From Micromonospora noduli (GTDB lineage: Bacteria > Actinomycetota > Actinomycetes > Mycobacteriales > Micromonosporaceae): a DNA stretch of 64,000 nucleotides. The stretch lies in NCBI RefSeq assembly GCF_003264365.1, contig NZ_PYAK01000002.1:186001-250000 (forward strand). The letters run 5' to 3'. The number at the start of each line of letters is the position of its first letter. The first letter of the stretch is position 1. Both the position numbers and the translations under genes were made by a program. Under the pieces are notes generated by a model. It ran no database searches. It was not told where the DNA came from and saw nothing but the letters and a program-made list of their open reading frames with translations. Below are positions 36,392 to 44,114 of the stretch, piece after piece.

Positions 36392-37396
36392 GTGGTGTTT
36401 CAGCAGCGCGTCAAGATGTCGGATGTGGCACGTACTGCCGGCGTCTCGGTCGCGACCGTGTCGAAGGTCGTCAACGGCCGCTACGGCGTGGCCCAGGCGA
36501 CCGTGGAGCGCGTCCAGCAGGTCATCCACGAGCTCGGCTACGAGGCGAGCCTGGGGGCGCAGAGCCTGCGCAGCCACCGCACCAACGTGCTCGGCATCCT
36601 GGTCGCCGAGTTCGAGCCGTTCTCGACCGAGCTGCTCAAGGGGGCGTCGCAGGAGGTCGCCGGGAGCGGATACCAGCTGCTGGCCTACTCCAGCGGGGAC
36701 GGCGAGGGCGCCGCCGTGGGGTGGGAGCGGCGCTCACTCGCCCGACTCTCCGGCACACTCATCGACGGGGCTGTGATCGTCACGCCGACCGTGGTCGAGA
36801 CCGAGCACAGCTTCCACGTCGTGGCCGTCGACCCACACACCGGGCCGTCCGACCTGCCCACCGTCGATTCGGACAACTTCGCCGGCGCGGTGCTGGCGAC
36901 CAACTACCTGCTGTCCCTCGGCCACACGCGGATCGGGCACATCAGTGGACGCACCGACCTGAAGTCTGCGCAGCTGCGCGAGGCCGGCTTCCGCAGTGCC
37001 ATGGCCGAGGCCGGCGTGCCGGTGGACGAACGCCTCGTCCGCGTGGGCGGGTTCCGGATCGAGAGCGCCGCCGGCACGGCCGCGGAGCTGCTCGCCCTCA
37101 CCGACCGGCCGAGCGCGATCTTCGCGGGTAACGACCTCTCCGCGATCTCCACGATGACCGTGGCCCGCGACATGGGCCTGTCGGTGCCCGACGACCTGTC
37201 GGTGATCGGGTTCGACAACGTACCGGAGTCGGCGCTTGTCAACCCGCCGCTGACGACCATCATGCAGCCGCTGCAACGGATGGGCGCCGAGGCGTTGCGC
37301 CTGCTGGTCGACCTGATCGCCGGCGTCGAACGCGACACCCACATCCGGCTCCCCACCGAGCTGGTCATCCGTTCCTCCTGCCGCCCGCTGCACTGA
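36392..37396 (+). CDS. LacI-family transcriptional regulator of the sugar operon
   Basis: 334 residues from GTG 36392. The helix-turn-helix begins soon after (VKMSDVARTAGVSVATVSKVVNGRYGV), then the hinge GYEASLGAQSLRSHRT and the sugar-sensing domain (VLGILVAEFEPF; AIFAGNDLSAI; LSVIGFDNVPES). The frame is open back to a TTG at 36317, but that would put the operator and promoter inside the gene; ATG 36416 is another option. No clear ribosome site is seen for any start. It diverges from the transport-GH3 operon and is the expected local repressor, relieved by the transported sugar. Confidence 0.9.
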   Translation: MVFQQRVKMSDVARTAGVSVATVSKVVNGRYGVAQATVERVQQVIHELGYEASLGAQSLRSHRTNVLGILVAEFEPFSTELLKGASQEVAGSGYQLLAYSSGDGEGAAVGWERRSLARLSGTLIDGAVIVTPTVVETEHSFHVVAVDPHTGPSDLPTVDSDNFAGAVLATNYLLSLGHTRIGHISGRTDLKSAQLREAGFRSAMAEAGVPVDERLVRVGGFRIESAAGTAAELLALTDRPSAIFAGNDLSAISTMTVARDMGLSVPDDLSVIGFDNVPESALVNPPLTTIMQPLQRMGAEALRLLVDLIAGVERDTHIRLPTELVIRSSCRPLH

Positions 37397-37438
37397 CGCC
37401 CGGGCCCGGCGGGGGGCCGGCGCGGCGAGCGTTCCCGT

Positions 37439-38212
37439 CTAGTCCGGGTAGGAGTCGTCGATCACCATCTCTCGGATCTCGATGATGCCGGGCCAGTGCC
37501 GGGAGACCGGGTCGGTACCGCGGCGCAGCCAGAGGGTCGTGCCGTCGCCGGCCGTCGCGGTCTCGATGACGTGGTCCGCATCCGCCTCGATGCGGCCGGT
37601 CTCGACCGGGCCCAGGCCGAGCCTCTCCGCCTCGGTCCCAAGGTCGGCGCGGGCGAGGAACAACAGGGCCGCGCGGCCCGGGTCGACGCCCACCGCGGCG
37701 GGCTCGACGCGGGCCAGCCACGGCTCCAGCGCCTCCACCGTCCCGGCGATCGTGGTCGCCGCGACAGTGACGAAGAGCCGGGCGACGAACTCGGCCTCGG
37801 TCGGCCCGATCTCCATGGTCCGGTCGGGGGTTCGGCCGGTGCCGTGGGTCGCACCCTCCCAGCCCAGCTCCTGATTGGCCCGGTTGATCACCAGACGGGT
37901 GGCCGGCGGACCGGACGGGGGTTCCAGGGTTTCGGCGTAGCGGACGTTCGACGAGTAGACGAAGTCCCGCTCGCGCCACCCGAAGCGGTGCAGCAGCGGG
38001 CGCGCCATGGCGTGCATGGCGCGTTCCTCGCTGACGGCGACGAGGCGGCCCGACAGCAGCACGTCCGCGCGTTCGACGTCGACGTCCATCCCGTCGGCGC
38101 CGAGCTCGTCGGCGAGCGGAGCGTATCGGCGCAGAGTGGCGGCGGCATTCGCGGTGTCGCGTTCCAGCCTGAGCATCGCCCTCATCGCAAACGGCGGCTT
38201 GTTCCTGGCCAC
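37439..38212 (-). CDS. Hypothetical protein
   Basis: 257 residues from GTG 38212, chosen for the GGGGG five bases upstream. The frame opens at 38281, but the extra residues look random. No family recognised. It is soluble, with Ala/Glu/Arg-rich helical parts, a FVYSSNVRYAETL stretch, and the acidic tail IEIREMVIDDSYPD; no membrane segment or catalytic signature. It is convergent with the second lacI gene, and its start faces the GH15 gene across about 270 bp. Confidence 0.62.
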   Translation of the reverse strand: MARNKPPFAMRAMLRLERDTANAAATLRRYAPLADELGADGMDVDVERADVLLSGRLVAVSEERAMHAMARPLLHRFGWRERDFVYSSNVRYAETLEPPSGPPATRLVINRANQELGWEGATHGTGRTPDRTMEIGPTEAEFVARLFVTVAATTIAGTVEALEPWLARVEPAAVGVDPGRAALLFLARADLGTEAERLGLGPVETGRIEADADHVIETATAGDGTTLWLRRGTDPVSRHWPGIIEIREMVIDDSYPD

Positions 38213-38484
38213 AACTGCCCCCTCTTCCGGTGCGAGTGGTACGCGACGAGCAGGAACGCCCTGAGGCGAGGTTGCCCGCACCGATGATCTTCGCAGGGCC
38301 CGGAAACGGTTTACTGTCAGCCGCGCTCCTCGTGCCCGGTCAGATCGGGTAGACGAGACGGGGCCTGGCGGATGGTCGGTGCAGGTTGTGCCACGCGACA
38401 GGGTGGCGGAACGTGAATCTCACCTAAGACGACAATTCCTCCCCTAGGTTCGGTGCGCAGGACGCAGCCGAACCGGGGAGAGAC

Positions 38485-40332
38485 GTGGACAGCTATCCGG
38501 CGATCGAGGATCACGGGCTCATCGGCGACCTGCAGACCGCCGCGCTGGTGACGTGCGACGGGACAATCGACTGGTTCTGCGCGCCGCGGTTCGACTCGCC
38601 GAGCATCTTCGCCGCCCTGCTCGACAAGGAGAAGGGCGGCTACTTCCAGATCGCGCCGCACGACGTGCGGTACGTGACCAAGCAGCTCTACCTCCCCGGC
38701 ACACCCATCCTGATCACCCGGTTCATCAGCGCCGACGGGGTGGCCGAGGTGACGGACTTCATGCCGGTCACCGGCGAGCGGGCCACCGACGCGCATCGGC
38801 TGGTCCGCACCGTCACCATGGTCCGCGGCAGCATGCGCTTCCGGGTGGAGTGCCGGCCGCGGTTCGACTACGCCCGCGAAGAGCATCAGCTTGAGCGCCA
38901 CCACAACGGTTACGTCTTCCGCAGCCGGTCGGCGACGCTGACGTTCAACCCGGTCGACCCCGTGCGGCGGTTGATCTCCGAACAGGGTGACGTCCACCTT
39001 GAAGGCGGCGACCTTGTCGCGTACGGCACGCTGAACGAGGGCGACACCGGCGGGGTGGTCCTCGAGACGGGCGGCGCCGAACCGCGCATCTTCTCGCCGG
39101 AAGAGATCCAGGGCATGTTCGAGTGGACCCGGGACTACTGGCGGCGCTGGCTCGAACGTTCCCGCTACACCGGCCGCTGGCGGGAGATGGTCGAGCGCTC
39201 GGCCATCACGCTCAAACTCATGACGTACGCGCCGACCGGCGCGATGATCGCCGCACCCACCACCGCGCTGCCCGAGCTGGTCGGCGGAACCCGCAACTGG
39301 GACTACCGCTACACCTGGGTACGCGACACGTCGTTCTCGGTGCACGCGCTGCTCGGCCTCGGCTTCACCGAGGAGGTCAGCCAGTACATGAACTGGCTGG
39401 ACGAGCGGATCCGCGAGGCCGGCGACCACCAGGACCCGCTTAAGATCATGTACCGGGTGGACGGCTCCTCCGACCTGCACGAGGAGGTGCTGGACCATCT
39501 GGAGGGCTACCGAGGCTCCCGGCCGGTGCGGATCGGCAACGGTGCCGCCGACCAGCTCCAGCTCGACATCCACGGCGAGGCCCTCTACGCCATGCACCTC
39601 GCTGACGAGCAGGGCATCCGCGTCTCGCACCAGGTGTGGAAGAGCACCGTCCGGCTGGTCGACTGGCTCTGCCACAACTGGGACCAACCCGACGCCGGCA
39701 TCTGGGAAAGTCGCCACCACCCCCGCAACTACACCTTCGGTCGGGTGATGTCCTGGGTCGCGCTGGACCGGGCCATCCGGCTGGCCACCCGCACCGGCCG
39801 CCCAGGGGACATGACCTGCTGGACCGAACAGCGCAACCGCATCTACAACCAGGTCATGGAGCGCGGATACGACCGGGCCCGCGGCACCTTCGTGCAGGCG
39901 TACGACGAGAAAGTGCTGGACGCGGCGCTGCTCGCCATGCCGTCGGTCGGTTTCGTCACGCCGAGCGACCCACTGTGGCAGTCCACCTTGCAGGCGATCG
40001 AGCGTGAGCTGGTCTCCGACAGCCTGGTCCACCGGTACGACCCGGTCCACTCCCCCGACGGCCTCCCGGGCCACGAGGGCACCTTCAACATGTGCACCTT
40101 CTGGTACGTCGAGGCGCTGGCCCGTTCGGGCCGCCTCGACGACGCCCGACTCACGTTCGAGAAGATGTTCACCTTCAGCAACCACCTCGGCCTCTACGCC
40201 GAGGAGATCGCCTCGACCGGGGAGCAGATCGGCAACTATCCCCAGGCGTTCAGCCACCTCTCACTGATCAACTCAGCGCTGACGCTCAACGACCTGCTCG
40301 ACACCGAGGCCGACGCCCGCCGCAGGCGGTAG
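38485..40332 (+). CDS. Glycoside hydrolase family 15 (glucoamylase/trehalase-like)
   Basis: 615 residues, no signal peptide, so intracellular. The N-terminal beta domain (IEDHGLIGDLQTAALVTCDGTIDWFCAPRFDSPS) is the trehalase-like domain of bacterial GH15 proteins. The (alpha/alpha)6 barrel follows from about 240 (NWDYRYTWVRD, GNGAADQLQLDIHGE, WESRHHPRNYTFGRVMSW) and ends with GLYAEEI, where one Glu is the expected base. Mycobacterial homologues are trehalases and others are glucoamylases or dextran-type glucosidases; the sequence alone does not decide. GTG start follows GGGGAGAG. Stands alone. Confidence 0.88.
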   Translation: MDSYPAIEDHGLIGDLQTAALVTCDGTIDWFCAPRFDSPSIFAALLDKEKGGYFQIAPHDVRYVTKQLYLPGTPILITRFISADGVAEVTDFMPVTGERATDAHRLVRTVTMVRGSMRFRVECRPRFDYAREEHQLERHHNGYVFRSRSATLTFNPVDPVRRLISEQGDVHLEGGDLVAYGTLNEGDTGGVVLETGGAEPRIFSPEEIQGMFEWTRDYWRRWLERSRYTGRWREMVERSAITLKLMTYAPTGAMIAAPTTALPELVGGTRNWDYRYTWVRDTSFSVHALLGLGFTEEVSQYMNWLDERIREAGDHQDPLKIMYRVDGSSDLHEEVLDHLEGYRGSRPVRIGNGAADQLQLDIHGEALYAMHLADEQGIRVSHQVWKSTVRLVDWLCHNWDQPDAGIWESRHHPRNYTFGRVMSWVALDRAIRLATRTGRPGDMTCWTEQRNRIYNQVMERGYDRARGTFVQAYDEKVLDAALLAMPSVGFVTPSDPLWQSTLQAIERELVSDSLVHRYDPVHSPDGLPGHEGTFNMCTFWYVEALARSGRLDDARLTFEKMFTFSNHLGLYAEEIASTGEQIGNYPQAFSHLSLINSALTLNDLLDTEADARRRR

Positions 40333-40461
40333 CGCCAGCATGGTGCGGCCGGCCGCCGCCCACGCGGAGCCGACTGCGGGAAGGGCTTGACGCGCCCACG
40401 TCGCATCGCGCATCGTCGATATGTATCGACCATCTCGAATGTATTGACGCGGGGAGAACCG

Positions 40462-41016
40462 ATGAAGGCATTCGTCACCACCGTCTCGGTCGCGGCCCTG
40501 CTGCTCCTGGCCACGGGCAGCGCATCCCACGGCCAGCCGGCGGCGGACCCGCCCTGCACCGGGCAGATCCACCCGAATCCGGGGTTCGAGCGCGGCACCA
40601 CCGGCTGGACGGCCGGCCCCCGCATCGTCGTGCTCGGCGACGCGACCCGGCCCGCACACACCGGCCGCGCGTACGCCACCTTCGCTGGGCTGGACGTGAC
40701 ACGTAGCGACCTGCTGCGCACCACCGTCACCGTTCCGGCCAACTGCGACCTGACGGTCCGTTTCTGGGTGCGGACCACCACCACGGAGACCAGCCGCGGC
40801 GACTACCTGAACGTCGGGCTGGCGGTCACCGGGATTCCCCCGAAGACGAGGTTCTCGCTGGCCTTCGACGGCGGGGCGGAGTGGCGGCAATACGTCATGT
40901 CGAGCGGAACCGCCACTACCGAACGCACCGCGACGGTCAGCTTCCTCGCCAGCGAGATGGCCGGCAACGGCGCCACCGCCTTCGACGTCGACGACGTGTC
41001 CTTCACGTTGAGCTGA
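40462..41016 (+). CDS. Small secreted protein with carbohydrate-binding-like fold
   Basis: 184 residues from ATG 40462 (GGAG upstream), with a signal peptide of about 25 residues (MKAFVTTVSVAALLLLATGS). The mature part reads as one beta-sandwich: NPGFERGTTGWTAGP at the start, a middle LTVRFWVRTTTTE, and FDVDDVSFTL at the end. This is the pattern of CBM4/9/22-type modules. It has no catalytic domain. A free-standing sugar- or cell-wall-binding protein is likely; the ligand is unknown. Confidence 0.7.
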   Translation: MKAFVTTVSVAALLLLATGSASHGQPAADPPCTGQIHPNPGFERGTTGWTAGPRIVVLGDATRPAHTGRAYATFAGLDVTRSDLLRTTVTVPANCDLTVRFWVRTTTTETSRGDYLNVGLAVTGIPPKTRFSLAFDGGAEWRQYVMSSGTATTERTATVSFLASEMAGNGATAFDVDDVSFTLS

Positions 41017-41532
41017 CCTGCGCGGGACAGCCCTCGCCGCCGCGGTGATCGTCCTCGCGCCGCGCGACCTCGTCCGTCCAGATGAACCAGGACCGGTCCG
41101 TGGGCCACAGATTCGTCGACGAGAACGGGTAGGGGGCTGGACGGCAACGGGCCGACTGCGGTGTGGGAACCAGCGGTGGCTTGGCGGGTAACTCCGATCC
41201 GATGCCTGTCCCTCGGTGCGATGCTGCGACCAGAGCGCCCGTCGCCCTGGACTTCCCGGTCGGACAACGAAGCCCAGGGGAATACCAGTGTCGGTGGTGT
41301 CCTCGTCGAGGTTTATGCCTCCGATGATCTCCGGCGCGAGGTCGCCAGATTCGAGCCGGTGGTCGCCTCCCGAACAGGACGGTCTGCAAGCCAGGTCCCA
41401 TAGAACAGATAAAGACCGGACTGTCAATAAGAAAATGGGATTGGTGAGGCCACAAGCGACCCCGAAACTGCAAGGCATTGAGATTCCGATCTCTGCCGGC
41501 GGATTTCCTGGCCGGTAAGGGAGACCAACTCT
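41017..41532. other. Intergenic region, no gene seen
   Basis: About 515 bp before the HelR-like gene. The last 130 bp are less GC-rich (tcaataagaaaatggg and neighbours) and probably hold the promoter, but no convincing -35/-10 pair was found. A short GAGAT-tccg-ATCTC repeat lies around 41479-41492. Open frames here look like chance. Confidence 0.5.
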
Positions 41533-43809
41533 ATGCTTGCCGCCGAATGCGCTGCGGCTCATCCGGGCCGAGGGTTACCCCGATACAAGGATTTGCGAAT
41601 GCACCGGAAGTCTGCCCTGAGCGACGGCACCGCCGGCGTCGACGAAGTAGCACCGGACGGCCAACTGCCGACCTCTACCGCAGAGGGTGCAGCGCGTCGA
41701 TCCGCGGTCGCCGAGGAACAGGCGTTTCTCGACCTGGCCACGGCCCGGCGCGACAGGCTGGCCGATCACCTACAGGTCGAGCTTTCGTCAGAGGCCCTGG
41801 ACGCGTTGGAGCGGGCCCGGCAGCGCATGCTCCGCCAGCAGTACGACGAGCTACGGCGAGCAGAGGACGGTCTGGTCTTCGGCCGCCTCGACGGCCTTGA
41901 CGGCACCGTGCGACACGTGGGCCGAGTCGGTCTCCGCAACGACGGTGAGGGCGCTGAGCCACTGCTGGTGGACTGGCGCGCTCCCGCAGCTCGGCCCTTC
42001 TACACCGCGACGGCTGTCGACCCACAGGGTCAGGCGCGGCGCCGGCACATCCGCACGACGGGATCGGCCGTCGTCGGCGTGGACGACGAGCCCCTGGACG
42101 GGAGCACCACGACGGACCTCGTCGGCGAAGGCGCTCTACTGGCCGCCCTCGACCAGCGGCGCACTGGTCGCATGTCCACGGCGATCTCCACCCTGCAACG
42201 CGAACAGGACGACATCATCCGGGCTGAGGCGACCGGCCCGCTGATCGTCCAGGGCGGTCCGGGCACGGGCAAGACGGTGGTTGCCCTGCACCGCGTCGCG
42301 TACCTGCTGTTCACCCACCGAAAGATGGCCGACCAGGCGGTTCTGGTCCTGGGCCCCTCGCCGCGGTTCCTCCAGTACATCGCCCAGGTGCTGCCCGCGC
42401 TCGGTGAGACCGCCGTCGTCTCGGCGACCTGCGACACCCTGCTGGCCGACGTCCACGTGGGCCGCGACGAGAGCCGGCTTCTCGCCGAAATCAAGGGCCG
42501 CGCCCTCTGGCAACCCACGCTCGAAAGCTACGTCGCGTCGCTGCTCCCCCGACCGCGCGAGCTGAAGCTGCGCTGGGAGGGCGAGTTTTATGTCATACCA
42601 GCCGCAACTGTGGCGCAGGCGCTCGCCTCGGCGGTGCAGGGGCGCCCGCACCACCGCGCCCGCGCGGCGTTCGCCGAGCAACTGCACCGCCTCCTGGCCG
42701 ATGTCGTCGCCGAGCAGCGCGAGGCGCTGATGGCCGAGATGGAGGAAGGCTTCGAGGACATCCTCGCCCGCGTCGACAAGGGCATGGAGCAGGACCACCA
42801 CTCCACCCGGACGTCCACCGGCAGCGACATCGACGGGTTGCTCTCCGAGGAGGAAGTCGAACAGCTTCGTTGTCGTATCGCCGAGAACGCCACCATCGCC
42901 CGGTTCATCGAGGCATGGTGGCCCACCCTCGACCCCGAAACCCTGCTGGCTGATTTCCTGACCGACAGCACCCTGCTGGCCCGGTTCGCCCCGCAACTGT
43001 CCCCCGATGAGATCACGGCCGTCGCGGCCGAGCCCACCCCATGGGCATCAAGCGACATCCCTCTGCTCGACGCCCTCGCCGACCTGCTCGGCGAGGTCGA
43101 CACCCCGCAACCACAGGGCGAATTCCTCGCCGACCGCGCTCGCCGCCAGCGCGGCTGGGTGTACGGCCACGTCGTGATCGACGAGGCGCAGGAGCTGTCC
43201 GAGATGCAGTGGCAGATGGTTCTCCGGCGCTGTCCCAGTCGGTCCATCACCGCCGTCGGCGACATCGACCAGGCCGAGGCAGCACACCGGCACACCAGTT
43301 GGGCACAAGCGGTGCGGGCCGCCTTCGGAGACCGCTGGACCGGCGCGGAACTCACCATCTGCTACCGGACCCCACGCGAGGTCATGGACCTCACCGAACC
43401 GGTCTTGAAGAAGGCTGGCAGCCACAACACTCCACCACGAGCGGTACGTTCCTCCGGCATCGCCCCCTGGGAGCTCACGACCACCCCCGCTGAGCTTGCC
43501 GGCGCCGCCGTGGAAGCGGTGCGGCAGTTGCAGCAACGGTGGCACGGCGGGACGGTCGGCGTCATCGCCCCCGCGGAGCGCATCGCCACACTCCAAGCCG
43601 TACTCAGTGATGTGCCAGTGCTCACCGCAACGCAGTCCAAGGGACTGGAATGGGACGCGACACTCCTCATCGACCCTCAGGGCATCGCCGCCGAACCGCG
43701 CGGTTGGAACGGCCTCTACGTCGCGCTCACCCGATGCACCCAGGAACTCGGACAGCTGACACTCACACAGCAGTCAGGTTGCGCGGCTCAGCCGCGTAGC
43801 CAGGAGTGA
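41533..43809 (+). CDS. helR: HelD/HelR-type RNA polymerase recycling ATPase
   Basis: Superfamily 1 helicase-like ATPase of 758 residues. HelD proteins pull stalled RNA polymerase off DNA; actinobacterial HelR also removes rifamycin from polymerase. Seen here: coiled N-terminus (about 58-115) expected to reach into the polymerase channel, the family motif VDWRAPAARPFYTA (146-159), Walker A GGPGTGKT at 241-248, Walker B VVIDEAQELSEMQW, motif ICYRTPREVM, and motif VI-like YVALTRCTQEL. Length is usual for class II HelD/HelR. Start ATG 41533 is preceded by GGGAG at 9 bases; ATG 41599 lacks a ribosome site. The symbol rests on similarity to HelR rather than to Bacillus HelD. Stands alone next to the conflict-type island. 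Confidence 0.82.
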   Translation: MLAAECAAAHPGRGLPRYKDLRMHRKSALSDGTAGVDEVAPDGQLPTSTAEGAARRSAVAEEQAFLDLATARRDRLADHLQVELSSEALDALERARQRMLRQQYDELRRAEDGLVFGRLDGLDGTVRHVGRVGLRNDGEGAEPLLVDWRAPAARPFYTATAVDPQGQARRRHIRTTGSAVVGVDDEPLDGSTTTDLVGEGALLAALDQRRTGRMSTAISTLQREQDDIIRAEATGPLIVQGGPGTGKTVVALHRVAYLLFTHRKMADQAVLVLGPSPRFLQYIAQVLPALGETAVVSATCDTLLADVHVGRDESRLLAEIKGRALWQPTLESYVASLLPRPRELKLRWEGEFYVIPAATVAQALASAVQGRPHHRARAAFAEQLHRLLADVVAEQREALMAEMEEGFEDILARVDKGMEQDHHSTRTSTGSDIDGLLSEEEVEQLRCRIAENATIARFIEAWWPTLDPETLLADFLTDSTLLARFAPQLSPDEITAVAAEPTPWASSDIPLLDALADLLGEVDTPQPQGEFLADRARRQRGWVYGHVVIDEAQELSEMQWQMVLRRCPSRSITAVGDIDQAEAAHRHTSWAQAVRAAFGDRWTGAELTICYRTPREVMDLTEPVLKKAGSHNTPPRAVRSSGIAPWELTTTPAELAGAAVEAVRQLQQRWHGGTVGVIAPAERIATLQAVLSDVPVLTATQSKGLEWDATLLIDPQGIAAEPRGWNGLYVALTRCTQELGQLTLTQQSGCAAQPRSQE

Positions 43810-44114
43810 TGGCCGCCGGGTCGCCTCGCGGTGGAGGTGGCGGTCGAGGTCGCGGCCCGGCCGGAGTACGGATTGGTCCGTCCCAGGGTCACCGAAATCC
43901 CGATGCGGATGGAAATATCCGGAGGCGTTGACCGCCTGGTCCTGACCACTGACCGTGCGCCGTTCTCAGCACAGATGCCCCCATGCACTCTGCCAACATC
44001 GGCGAGCGTCAGCATCTGCCGGTACGGGCCGCAAGCCTGGGCAGTTGAGCATCCGCTCGACGCCGCTGTCCGTCAGGTGGAGTAGTCGGAAGGTGGCACG
44101 CGGGAGGGACGCGG
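43810..44114. other. Intergenic region, no gene seen
   Basis: About 305 bp between the HelR-like gene and the CHAT gene. Short open frames on both strands lack ribosome sites and coding character. No promoter or repeat recognised. Confidence 0.5.

Noticed and set aside
41017..41532. Possible rifamycin-associated element before the HelR-like gene
   Set aside because: I looked for a GC-rich dyad with CTTGC/CAAG halves and found only scattered half-matches such as tgcaagcc, not a full site.
43831..44085. 84-codon frame between the HelR-like and CHAT genes
   Set aside because: No ribosome site, no recognisable features, and an equally long frame on the opposite strand.
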